Of a stretch of 64,000 nucleotides of DNA, positions 22,695 to 33,244 are shown piece after piece. Numbering within the stretch: the stretch's first letter is position 1; each line of letters starts with the position of its first letter. The notes beneath the pieces were generated by a model, which was not told where the DNA came from, ran no database searches, and saw nothing but the letters and a program-made list of their open reading frames with translations. The stretch is from Hemerocallis citrina (Eukaryota > Streptophyta > Magnoliopsida > Asparagales > Asphodelaceae). The translations under genes were made by a program, and so were the position numbers. Location: the NCBI GenBank assembly GCA_017893485.1, contig CM030360.1:11272597-11336596 (forward strand), read 5' to 3'.

Positions 22695-22775
22695 TATATG
22701 GCCAGGATTGAACCCCAGACCGCACAGCACCCAAGATCGCAAGATCCAACCACTAGGCCAACTCGCGGGTAATGA
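22695..22775 (-). other. tRNA-like segment with A- and B-box motifs inside LTR
   Basis: The minus strand contains TGGCCTAGTGGTTGG (good A-box match) followed about 46 bp later by GGGGTTCAATCC (good B-box match). A weaker similar unit lies at about 22850-22925. No complete tRNA cloverleaf or anticodon stem can be drawn, so it is not called a tRNA gene. Confidence 0.4.
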
Positions 22776-23817
22776 TAGAAAGCCCCTTCAGTTCATTTTT
22801 TTGCCAATCTACTGTGATTTATTTAATTCCAAAAAAAAACGCAAAGGGGAGATCCTCTCCAGGTTTCAAACTCGAGACCAAGAAGGCTCTCTCACTGCGC
22901 ACTAACCACAAAGTCCAAGTGCCTTTCTGATTATATATAGGTTAAAATTCTTTTCTTTCAATTCTCTGTTTCCAAATCTTTTTTAACAAAATTTGTTGAT
23001 TTCAAATTTGCTTTGTATTATCATTTCTAATCACTTCCAGAATTAAAATTTCCCAAAACTATATGTATTTGCAGCAAGATAAAATCTTATAATTATTTAT
23101 TCTCTAAATATAATGAAATCTAACTCCCAATTTGTATAATTTGCTCATATTTCTACAATTTGAACTGTATAAATTTTTACCCCTTATCCAAATAGATTCT
23201 TGAGAAATGCTACACTATTATAATGCACTTAATACCAATGTGTTTTATTTTAATAAAATTCCCACCATCTAAGAATTTATAAAAAATTTACTACACACAT
23301 TAATTCAATTTTTCCACTATGTGATTAACTTAGCAAGTATTAATTAGGTTGCTAGGATATCTCTCTCCACAAAAACTCACTAATCACTACTTTCAAATCT
23401 AACATGAACATTTGTTGAGATATTAGAAATCAAAAACATCTACTCAATCGCACAATAATTATATTAATAATGCACAGTCTACATTCTACATTACTTGTAC
23501 ATTCAACACATTAATTAAATTTAGAAACTACTTATGGTAAAATTAAGCACACACACAATCTACAAAATTAGAAGGTAATAAGAATACCCACCCATTCTTG
23601 ATGCAACTAGCAAGTAGGACTCCTAGAAAAATGCTCCAAGCCTCCTGAAAATCCGAACTACCAAAGCAAGTCATGAAGGCTCCAAAATAACCCACATATG
23701 TATATATATCTCTAATATTATAATGGGAAAAGGCCTTAGTGTCATTTGTAAATCTACCAACTCGTGCATTGCACGTGCATAGTTAATATGAAGGAGGCCT
23801 GGGATTCGAATCCTCAC

Positions 23818-26293
23818 TGTTGGAATTGGGGCGTCAAAAAATGCCATCTGGTCGCAGCGGAACTAATTAGAGCAATGAGGAAGACGAAGTAGACGAGGCG
23901 AATAAATTGAGCAAGCAAGTAGATCCACCAAACTAACACAAACACAACAACGATGACTTATCCCGGTTAGCTTTTGCTTAATCCGGGGAAAAATATAGGG
24001 AGATCTGATATTCAACAAGAAGTGATTACAAGGAGTTACTGATTCACTTGACACAAGGAATTAAACTCACCCACCAAGAACTATCTCTCTCTCAAACCTC
24101 TCTTTGCAATGGAGAAAAGAATCTATGAAGTACTACATCTCATATTGAAGGAGTTTACAATATATAGAGAAGAATAGAGAGAAACCTAGGTCTAATCTTG
24201 ATCCACAGTCGTCCGATAAAATCTGGAAAAGAAGTAATTGAATAGGAGCCACACGATCTAACTTGTAGTTGAAGATTGAGCTGAACCGACATAACAAATC
24301 GAATCCCAAAAATGAATCAGCGCCGTGGGCGGTCGACCGTCCAACAAGACCAATCGACCGTACCACTCTCTGACTTCCCAATACAACGAGCGATCGGGGG
24401 TGCGGTCGACTGTCACCCAGATTGGTCGACCGCAACTAGCCTGCACCTGCTGCTGCTGTTGTTCTCCTTCTACTCGCTTCGACCTCCGTGCTTCATATTT
24501 CCTTCTTTTAATCTGAACAACGAGTATACAAGACACAATCCTAACAAACTCCACCTTGGATTGCATACGAGTGCTATCACATGATGTGTTACTCATCTCC
24601 AAACTCTAACAAATTCCTCTTGCAAAAAAACTTAGAACAATAGATTCTTCTTCTAGTTGAAATGATCTGTACCCAATCTCACCAAATCCAGTGGAGCCCC
24701 TTTAAGGCCCACCTCCGTAGATGTACTCACGAAGTTGCCAAACTCCGCACGAACTCCACCTACCATTAGGCTTTCTCCACCTCTCGACGATATTCGAACG
24801 TCATGGTATGAATCTAGTTGCGGCAAACTAGCTGAGCTTGCGGAAATACCAGGAAAAGGAGCAACACTTGCGCAAGTATTTCGAATTCCCCAAAGCTTGT
24901 AGAGATTGTTTTGGCTTGACCCAACCATTCTAATACCTCTAATTAATCACCTTACGACGACCCTGAAAAATAGACAGAACTCTACCTCGAGTTGTGTACC
25001 TGCAGCCCCGTGCATCAAGAGTTCCCAAGGAAATCAGATTCCGTTTCAACAGAGGAATATGCAAAAAATTCCTTAAAGTGAACATGTATAAACCTGACAT
25101 CTTCAACTCAACTGTCCCCTCACCCACTACTTCACAAATCTCCCCAGTTTTCGTTGTCACACAACGCCCCGTAGAAGACTTATAAGTAGAAAATAATTCC
25201 CTCTTGGAACAAATATGAGAAGAACTCCCTGAGTCAAGAAACCAACTAGAATCCACTTCTAAAGAATTTGAAACAAGAAGACACGAATCGCCTGAATCAA
25301 AGGCACTAACCACATTGGTTGAACTCCCGTTCTTTGCGCTCTCCTGGTTCTGCAATTTCCAACAGTCTTTCTTGATATGCCCTGGCCTCTTGCAATATCG
25401 GCAACGGATCGAATCCTTTTGCAAAGCACTTTGTCTTCCCCCCGAAGGACCATCCACTTCTAGACAACTTGTAGGAATAGACGATGCAGATTTATGAGTC
25501 TCCTTCCTAAGTTGATTTTCCTTCAATGCTTTGATTACACTATCTACCGAAATACTCTCCTTGGCAGATCTACCATGTAGCATGGTCGTGATCAAAGGCT
25601 CGTATGAATCTGACAGTGAATATATCAGGTTGAAAGCTTTATCTTCCTTACACACATCTGCGTTAATCGTCTTAAGTTTAGATAATACCTTATTGAACTC
25701 TGTAATGTGGTCTTTGATATCGGTACCTTCCTTCATAGATAAACGGAATAACTTCCTCTTTCAATGCATCCAATCTAATAACAACGAACCAAAGTACTCA
25801 GTTATAAGTCTTTCCCACAGACTCGCCGTGTCAGTTTCTTCAAGAAATCTGCACTTGACCTCGTCTGCCAAGGATAGTCGGATCAGACTTATGGCTCTTT
25901 CACGAATATCTTCCCAAACATCATCCTTCATATCAGTTGGCTTTTCTTTCTTCTTAACTGCTGACTGCAACCGTTCTTGAACAAGAACATCATACATGTA
26001 TGTCTTCCAAAAATTGAAATTGATCTTACCATCAAACTGCTTGATCTTCAAAATACTGTGGTTTGTCATCTTAACCAAGGAACTCGACAACCTAAAACTC
26101 TGATACCAGTTATTGGGATTTGGGCGTCAACAAACGCCCTCTGGTCGCAGCGGAACTAATTAGAGCAATGAGGAAGACGAAGTAGACGAGACGAATAAAT
26201 TGAGCAAGCAAGTAGATCCACCAAACTAATACAAACACAACAACGATGACTTATTCCGGTTAGCTTTTGCTTAATCCGGGGAGAAATATATGG
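23818..26293 (-). mobile_element. Non-autonomous copia remnant (gag-protease only), 5' LTR truncated
   Basis: The minus-oriented element has a 3' LTR at 23818-24546 (729 bp, TGTTAG..CAACA). A polypurine tract next to it reads CCAAGGTGGAGTT (plus about 24547-24560). Gag and protease frames lie at 24939-26090, and a PBS TGGTATCAGAG complementary to initiator tRNA-Met lies at plus 26099-26109. A partial 5' LTR runs 26111-26293, matching the first 183 bp of the left copy. It breaks off at 26294, where outer chromovirus LTR sequence resumes. Between protease and PPT only about 380 bp of unrecognised sequence remains (24653-24928 frame), so integrase, RT and RNase H are gone. Confidence 0.75.
24939..26090 (-). 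pseudogene. Copia gag and protease
   Basis: The first frame (26090-25761) begins MSSSLVKMTNHSILKIKQF and is a copia gag N-terminus (KINFNFWKTYMYDVL). A frameshift near 25750 leads to the second frame (25736-24939): the UBN2-type gag core (ITEFNKVLSKLKTINADV, LIYSLSDSYEPLITTML), a CCHC zinc knuckle (CRYCKRPGHIKKDC), and the aspartic protease start (WFLDSGSSSHIC) with typical downstream GEGTVELKMSG. The knuckle and the DSGSS active site are present. Translation stops right after the protease, and no integrase follows. Confidence 0.75.
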
Positions 26294-27599
26294 AGTTTTC
26301 ATGCACAAATAAAAATAAATACACACACACTTCATAAATTTTATTTGAAAGAGAATACAACCAACACGCATACTGCAAACACGTGCACTGCACGTAAAAA
26401 TAAATATTCAAATACGAAATAGATTTACTCAACGGAGAAATGTTTATAAATAATCGAAATACAGCATACGAAAAATATATTTCATTAATTTTATATATAC
26501 AACAATGTAATCAACACATATATAAAAAACATGTGCATCACATGTATAAAATTTATATTTGCGTCAAAATAGGAGAAAAATAAATTTCAATTTATAAAAC
26601 GAATTCGGACAAGTTATAGAAATAAATAATTGAAATACGTAGAAATATTACACGTAACGGTGGAATATACGTAATCGGCACATGTATCAAAAGCACGTGC
26701 GATGTACGTTAAAACAAAAAGATTGAAAATTAATATTTAAGTTGGCTCAAATAGGATAAGAATAAATTTTGAGAAGACCGAAAAATGTATAAATAGTCGA
26801 AATACAAAATATATATGATACTTATATTAAAATACGTTACGGATATTACCCGTAACAGTACAAAATACATGTGTGTAACACTTGTGAGAAAAATTGTCAG
26901 AACTCAATTTTACGGGGTGTTACAGTTATATCCCTTGCAGTTTGTAGTGGTGGGTGTAGCTGCACCCATCTACGCTAGGGATGCTTTCGGATCGGATACG
27001 GATCGGATCGGATATCGGATACCAATATCCGTATCCGCATTCCAAAGACGGATTCGGATACGGATACGAATATGACTCGGAAAATAAAAATCATATCCGT
27101 ATCCGCAATTTTCGGATACGGATGCGAATCGGATACGGTCTACCGGATAACGGATACGAATTCGGATATTAAATATAAAGTTTTTGCTATTTATTTTTCT
27201 TAACTAGTCATTTAACATTTGTGTTTCTATTTCCTACTTTATAATGCTCTTATAACTCTTAACACTTGTTGCATTTTTGTTGCAGGCCTAAAATGAGATG
27301 ACTTCAGTATATACAAAATTTAAACAAATTGAAAACAAGACAGAGGAATTTGTAAATTCATGGTGTTGTATTGTATGAGAAATATGCACTATTTGGATCA
27401 GTAGTAGTCATTTGGATTTTGTAAATTATTGTTGCTGTAGAGATTTTGTAAATTCATGATGTCATTTGGCTAAGGTTATTGGATATTTCTCCAATATGTG
27501 TTCCTTGTAATGCGATTATGCAAAGTGTACAACATAATATGCATATGAATTCCCATTTTCATATACTAAATTTGATAAGTGAAATTGTCTTTACACAAT

Positions 27600-27770
27600 A
27601 AAATACTAAATAATTTATAACTAACCTCTCGTGCAACTTGTCAGACATGAAGAGAGAGGGGAAGAACCAAGGGAAAGATGTACCAATAATTCCCAGTGTA
27701 ACTCCACTGATTGCTCCAAGCCTCCAATAACAAGTGACTTCATTAACATCCTTGCCTAACATTGAAATGA
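27600..27770 (-). pseudogene. MATE transporter exon fragment inside hAT
   Basis: The minus strand encodes GAISGVTLGIIGTSFPWFFP followed by SLFMSDKLHE. It resembles the loop and helix 'G..LG..G...PW.FP..FT.D' of plant MATE-family (multidrug and toxin extrusion) transporters, which are multi-pass membrane proteins. Only this one exon is visible, ending at a possible donor near 27625. It lies in the same orientation as the RopGEF exons and the hAT transposase. Confidence 0.5.
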
Positions 27771-28084
27771 GGATATACTCAGCTTATCATATATCAAGAA
27801 AAAGAACATGCTAGACCTAACTATGCAAAAGGAAGGAAATAAAAGGGCACTGAACATTGATCTTGCTTTAAAATCTATGTTTATGTCAGCTACTGGTTTT
27901 ATTTAGAAACCATTAACAATATAGATTTCCAGTAGCATTACATGTACTAGCAAAATCGCAAATATCATTCAAATTGTTCTGAACAACTGAAATTGTTCAG
28001 AACTGAAATTGTTCTGCACAAGTCTTAAACCGGATAACAAACATTCATTCAAATTCTAGGTGTGCGCCTTTGGCAAGGCTTCAA

Positions 28085-29352
28085 TGTATGAGTCGGGTAT
28101 CTCCATTTCCATGAGAATTTAAGCATTAATAGCCATAGCAGCTTTCAGAACTTGATTCACAGACTCTCTTTGAAACTCTATCCATTTTCTAGAGACATCA
28201 GAGAGGCCATCTGGAGGAACTTTTACCACTGGGAGCCACCATTTGTCATTCCCTCCATCTCCATTCTCATCATCGGCATTTTCCTTTTCATACCAAAACT
28301 CATTCTAGTCTTTAAAGTTGTCGAGGAATCCCTACTCCATTCACAATGAAAGATGAAGAAGAAGCTGTCACAATCTTTGGGGACAATATATAACTAAAAG
28401 ATTTAATTAGTATGCATGGCTTTCTCATCATAAGCATGGCATCAAGCTTGCGCAGTGCTGGAATATTCATAAGAAGATCTTTGCGTTGCTGGGTTACCAT
28501 GATCTGTGTAGAAGAAATATGAAGTTTAGAGACAGAAACTTGAATTTAATTAGCTAACAAGGATGCATGCTATCAAATATCGATCAAAATAGTTATGTAA
28601 ATCAAAAAGGGTAAGATAGTTTTGTTAATTTGTGACCTCCATGGTGGTGCCATACTTTGATACTTGTTGCGAAGCGACAAATTCTACAATATGATCAGTG
28701 AGTGATAATAGCCAATCAATTTCCTTCCTCCATCTAGTCTTCCTGTCAGTAGGCATCGGTTCCAATTTGTTTTGTTCGCTGAAAACAGAAGCTGACAGAA
28801 ATATTGTGATTATAATACTAAGGATGTTTTTTATAAGGCTTTTCCTCAATAAAAGAAAAGGGAGAAATGCTCATGAGTTTATAATTTTATTTCAGAACGA
28901 TTGTTAATTTGGATATTGTTGATCGATAACGCCTTTTTTTGTAGTGTGGTGAATACTTTAAGCGTGTTTAGAATATATGTCATGAAAACATTGTTTCTTT
29001 TCTTTTTTCAATGATAGTTTTGAAAACATTGTTAATATATAGCTGAAAACTCTTTCTGTGTCTATGTGCATAACGTCTGTGTGCAAATGGAGCTGAAAGC
29101 TCTTTCTGTGTCCATGACCAATATTGTGACTAATTTCTCCAATTCAGGGATGTGAGGAAAAAAATATACATAATAAATATAATTAAATTTCACATTTCCT
29201 GAAAATAACTGAGAAATGAAAATGGCTAAACTTAATTAAATACCCGCAAGATTTGTGATGGCATTTGAAAGAGCTAAAGCCGAGGAAACTCCTTTTCCGC
29301 AACCTGACATGTCTTCACCAAGAAGGAGCTTTGCAAACTTCTCCTTCATCTG
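28085..29352 (-). pseudogene. RopGEF (PRONE domain) gene fragment, four exons, inside hAT
   Basis: Four minus-strand exons encode consecutive parts of the PRONE domain, the catalytic domain of plant Rho-of-plants exchange factors. Exon A (about 29352-29246): [20 protein letters not shown]. Exon B (about 28795-28640): LEPMPTDRKTRWRKEIDWLL and SLTDHIVEF. Exon C (about 28503-28435): MVTQQRKDLLMNIPALRKLD. Exon D (about 28338-28085): DKWWLPVVKVPPDGLSDVSR, ESVNQVLKAAMAINA and EMEIPDSYIEALP. Splice-site-like AG/GT borders are kept, so the fragment was taken from genomic DNA with introns. Exon D has two in-frame stops (before NEFWY and after AMAINA), so it is a pseudogene. The rest of the domain is missing on both sides. 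Confidence 0.8.
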
Positions 29353-29439
29353 CTGCAAATACAATTGTATCACCAGAAGCTCCTTATCACCAAGAGCTTA
29401 AAGAGTTTCTTATTGAGCACTGGACCAACATCTTGCTCC

Positions 29440-29655
29440 TCTATAGCGGTTGAACAAGCTTGCATCTTTTGTTGGATTCTTTCTACAGTGAAATACTTTT
29501 TAGTCTGCAACTGAACAACGACTTTTGTTTGTACATTTCCTTTCAACAATTTTTTCTGTAATTTAGTAAGAGAAATTCCTTTCTCCAACTCATGCTGCAG
29601 CTCTTTTCTTGCTTCCTCAAACTCATTTCTTGCTTCCTCAAACTCAATCTGGAAT
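29440..29655 (-). other. Unrecognised coding-like segment inside hAT
   Basis: A minus-strand open stretch encodes a charged, helical-looking peptide (FEEARKELQHELEKGISLTK, then QQKMQACSTAIEEQDVGP). It lies upstream of RopGEF exon A in the same orientation. I do not recognise it; it may be another exon of a captured gene or chance. Confidence 0.25.
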
Positions 29656-30705
29656 ATATCGGTTAAAAGTCAGGTTTAAAGAAACTAGTTAACTGGAAAA
29701 CAAACATCTGCATAAAGAACAGTGATTACTTTTATTTTTTGTGCAACACAGAAGTAATTACAATTGAGACTTGAGAGCCCCTAATTTCCATCTAGAAAAC
29801 AAACATCTGCATAAAAAATAGTAATTTTTTTGCAAGGCCAGGAGCCATACTCCAAACGAAAAATAAAGAAAATCAGGACAACTCCATGAGATTCCATGAG
29901 ATGCCCTGTAATAAGCTAAAGAAGCACAACTCCAAATGAAAAATCAAGGAATTAGTAAGTACAATGAGGAGAAAATACAATGAGTATGTGGGATAAGAAC
30001 AATTCCATGGTATTTTTCTGCACCATGAAAATAGGTACATCAGTTAATGATACATTATAACCAAAAATAGTAGAGTCGATCAGTGCAAATAGGACACTGC
30101 AGCTAATTTACCATTCAGGTGCACAACTAGAAGAATAATTAACATAATATTATAAAGAAAAAAGTTGATAAACTTTGATGACTATATGAGACATTAACAT
30201 GAAGAAACAAAATGTGAGAAAATCTTTCCTTTAGTAGTTTACTTTGATTCATAACTCAAAATCCATCCAAAATAACAAAAAGAATGTTAAAACAAATGGC
30301 CCTCCATGCTATCACCTCACATTACATCTATAAATAAACCATATGATGATCAACCAAGTCTTCAAAAGAAAGCGGGCTTCCATCAACCCAGAATGAAAAG
30401 ATCAATAATCATCATCCAATTGTTCAAAGATATATTCATCCACCTCATCGTCACCTTAATATAAAAAAATTAATAAAATTATATTTGTGCAAATAATCAA
30501 AAATTCGTGCAAGTGGTGTAAGTGTGTAAGATTATTTGAATCTCATCATACCTAGAATTGTTGGTATAAGAGTCACATATTCATCCTCCGTTCTAGCATC
30601 TTCATTGACCAAATCATTAGAAAATAGTTCTACTTTGGATGCTACAAATTAACACACAATAGAGATAATTAGATACTGATTAATAAATATATGCAAAAAA
30701 GAGGG

Positions 30706-31538
30706 TGTGGTAGGGTAAAAATGGCATGGGGCCCAACCAGGGCCCAGTACAGCTCTCATGGCTTGGGGCCCAACCAGGGCCCAGTACAGCTTTCACTCAG
30801 AAACAGGAAAAACAAACAATCTGCCTCGGCTTCGAGCCACGACGGGGTCGGCGCCGAACCTCAAAGCTCACCCCCGCAGAACTGACCTCCTCGTATCCAA
30901 CGAGCATCGATGGCCCTCGGCCTCCGACCCACGACAGCCCTCCGGGCCGTCCGCCCATCCTAGTGTAGAATGAAGATGACCTGGCACAGCCTAGGCCCTC
31001 AGATCCTCCCGGGAACACAGGAGCCCCATGATCTGCCATGTCAGCCCCAAATACCACCCAGGGGCTTTGCCACGTCAGCCCTATACCACTCCTGGTATTG
31101 CCACGTCAGCCCTAAACCCCCTGGGCCTTCTGCCACGTCAGGCCCATGGGCTTTTCGGATTTAGACCCGGCCCCCAAGCGGATCCAAACCCAGTTGGATT
31201 CTCTATAAATACTAGTCCCTCCCCCACCTTTTTAGGTAATCAATCTTTTGCCACTTAAATTCTCCTAGTTATTGCTACTCTCTCACAGAGACTGACTAGA
31301 TCGTCGGAGGGTCCGCCACCGGGATAAACCCCGGTGTTTCTGGACCGTCTGCAGGTACACAAGACCTCGGATCCGAACCCCCTGATCCGAGCCGAGACAT
31401 CCACCTCATTCCGAGCCCGTCGTAGGTACCGCCCGGTCACCCGAGGGTCGTCTGACAAGCAGCATTCTCCTTCAATACAAATCGAGTCCGAACTCACACC
31501 TGGTGCATCCACACGTCTCCCAAAAACAAACCGCATCA
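30706..31538 (+). repeat. 5' LTR of Tat gypsy
   Basis: 833 bp, starting TGTGGTAGGG and ending CGCATCA. It contains a tandem GGGGCCCAACCAGGGCCCAG unit (two copies), several GCCACGTCAG motifs at 31061-31141, and a TATA box TATAAATA at 31204-31211 that would start plus-strand transcription of gag-pol. Confidence 0.9.
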
Positions 31539-31618
31539 GGTTGGCGCCGGCTGTGGGAACACTGCTTCAGAAGCCGACCCGAGCCCGACCATCAAGGGAC
31601 CTCGACAACCGAACTTTC

Positions 31619-33244
31619 ATGGCCTCCAAGGGCAAGGGGGCTGCTTCCTCCGTCAGCCGACGGGACTCGCCCCCACCAACTGCTAACGCCGGGCCACGCG
31701 TTTCCAAACACGGGGATCCCCATCAGGAGTCCCAAAGGAGCCTAACCCGTCGAGTCCAGCCTGACCTACGGGGGATTATCGTCAACCGACAGGCTAGCCG
31801 CAGCAGGGGAAGGGCCGCTTCCAACCCGGCCCCGAACCATCCAGGACCGCCGCCCGAGGGACGGAGGCTAGCGCTCAGCCGCATCGGAAGGCAACCTTCA
31901 GACCGACCCAACAGGGTCGAGGGAGCCCCCGTCACTCACAAGGAGTTCCAGGACTTCCGAAGAGAAATTCTTGGGGCTCTCCGACGGGCCCCCAGGGATG
32001 AAGCCCTCCATTCCCAAACCAGGTCGGACGTCGAGACCAGCGTGTACCGCCCGTCAACAATCCAACCAGACAATGACGACGTACTCCTAAGGCACCTCCA
32101 AGAAATGGAGGATTGCCTCGATCACATAGGAGACGGCGACCAACGGGCGGCTCAGGGGTACAGACCTGTCCGTCCTCCTTTCTCCGCCCCCATCCTCCAA
32201 GTGGAAATACCCAGGAATTTCCGACCACCTCAATTCGAGACCAACGACGGCGAGGGAGATCCTGCTGATCACATGGGAGGTTTCAAAACCCTCATGATGA
32301 TTCACAGCGCCTCGGATCCCCTGCTGTGCCGAGCCTTCCCTACCACCCTTCGGGGTCCGGCTCGTGAATGGTTCTCGAAGCTCACCCCCGGCTCCATCTA
32401 CTCCTTCGACCAACTGGAGGGCAATTTCCTTTCCCACTTTGTCACAAGCCGGAAGGCCGAAAGGACCAGCGCCTCTTTACTTGGGCTCAGACAAATAGAG
32501 GGGGAGTCACTCAGAGTGTTCGCCCGGAGATTTACCGCTGAGGCAAGGTCGGTCTCCTCCCTTGATCCAGGCGTCGCCTCGGCGGCATTTCGGCACAATG
32601 TCCGTCATGGACAGCTGAAGGCTTCTTTGGCGAAGAAACCCCCCGTCGATTTTCCCGACCTCCTCAACAGGGTCGAGAAATACATTAGGGCAGAAGAGGC
32701 CCTCAACCCCGAAGAGGCCAGGGAGGCCACCAGGCAGGGAAAATGGAAAACCGAAGAAGTCGAACCATCAAAGGAGGCTCCAAGGGACGCGGGGGCCATG
32801 AAGAAGGTCCCACGGGTCCCCCGCTTCGAGAAGTACACTCCCTTGACACATAGCGTGTCCGCCATCCTCTTAGAGATCGAAGACAAGGGCATGGTCCGAC
32901 TACCTCCCCGACTTAACAACAACAAGAATCGAGATCAGCACTTCTACTGCCGCTTCCACAGAGATCATGGGCACGATACCGACCGATGCTGGGCTCTGAA
33001 AGACGAAATTGAGGACCTCATCTCACGAGGATACCTCCGAGAATTCACCCGGGAGAGCCCACGGGATCGGCAAGATACTAGGAACCGGAGGTTTTCGCCT
33101 CCGAACCCCATTCCGAACCACATTCAGGGTCGGGACCCCGAGTCCGAGGGAGCCGCAGATACGCCATTCATCTTGCAATGTGTGCACGGGGGCCAATGGG
33201 AGGAGGATCAAATACTTCCAGAAAAGCCTTCATCCGAGAGGTAA
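31619..33244 (+). CDS. Tat gypsy gag polyprotein
   Basis: Open frame from ATG 31619 (MASKGKGAASSVSRRD) to a stop at 33244, about 541 residues. The frame is also open upstream into the LTR, but this ATG is the first after the PBS. The N-terminal third is basic and Pro/Arg-rich (RNA-binding-like). The retrotransposon gag core lies near residues 210-310 (DPADHMGGFKTLMMIHSASD, TLRGPAREWFSKL). Then come FARRFTAEARSVSSLDPG and a charged C-terminus with a Cys/His cluster (FYCRFHRDHGHDTDRCWAL) resembling a degenerate zinc knuckle. Gag builds the cytoplasmic virus-like particle. It overlaps the next frame by 67 bp in a different frame, so pol expression would need frameshifting or separate initiation. 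Confidence 0.85.
   Translation: MASKGKGAASSVSRRDSPPPTANAGPRVSKHGDPHQESQRSLTRRVQPDLRGIIVNRQASRSRGRAASNPAPNHPGPPPEGRRLALSRIGRQPSDRPNRVEGAPVTHKEFQDFRREILGALRRAPRDEALHSQTRSDVETSVYRPSTIQPDNDDVLLRHLQEMEDCLDHIGDGDQRAAQGYRPVRPPFSAPILQVEIPRNFRPPQFETNDGEGDPADHMGGFKTLMMIHSASDPLLCRAFPTTLRGPAREWFSKLTPGSIYSFDQLEGNFLSHFVTSRKAERTSASLLGLRQIEGESLRVFARRFTAEARSVSSLDPGVASAAFRHNVRHGQLKASLAKKPPVDFPDLLNRVEKYIRAEEALNPEEAREATRQGKWKTEEVEPSKEAPRDAGAMKKVPRVPRFEKYTPLTHSVSAILLEIEDKGMVRLPPRLNNNKNRDQHFYCRFHRDHGHDTDRCWALKDEIEDLISRGYLREFTRESPRDRQDTRNRRFSPPNPIPNHIQGRDPESEGAADTPFILQCVHGGQWEEDQILPEKPSSER

Larger units (their letters stand above)
18039..26924 (-). mobile_element. Large chromovirus-type LTR (outer), hosting nested insertions
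   Basis: Ends are TGTAACGCCCTG (18039) and GGGGTGTTACA (26924), giving TG..CA. Flanks ATTAT (18034-18038) and GTTAT (26925-26929) match 4 of 5 as a target duplication. On the minus strand it starts TGTAACACCCC, the usual start of Tekay/Del chromovirus LTRs. After subtracting the nested LTR (18503-21488) and the copia remnant (23818-26293), about 3.4 kb remains. I see no gag or pol, so it is probably a solo LTR. It is inserted in the subterminal region of the CACTA element. AT-rich blocks 21.5-23.8 and 26.3-26.9 kb belong to it and hold no gene. Confidence 0.6.

Noticed and set aside
22695..22775. A genuine tRNA gene
   Set aside because: A and B boxes are present, but no acceptor stem or anticodon arm can be drawn.
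31334..31618. Upstream extension of gag into the 5' LTR
   Set aside because: The frame is open but crosses the LTR end and PBS; the ATG at 31619 is the normal gag position.
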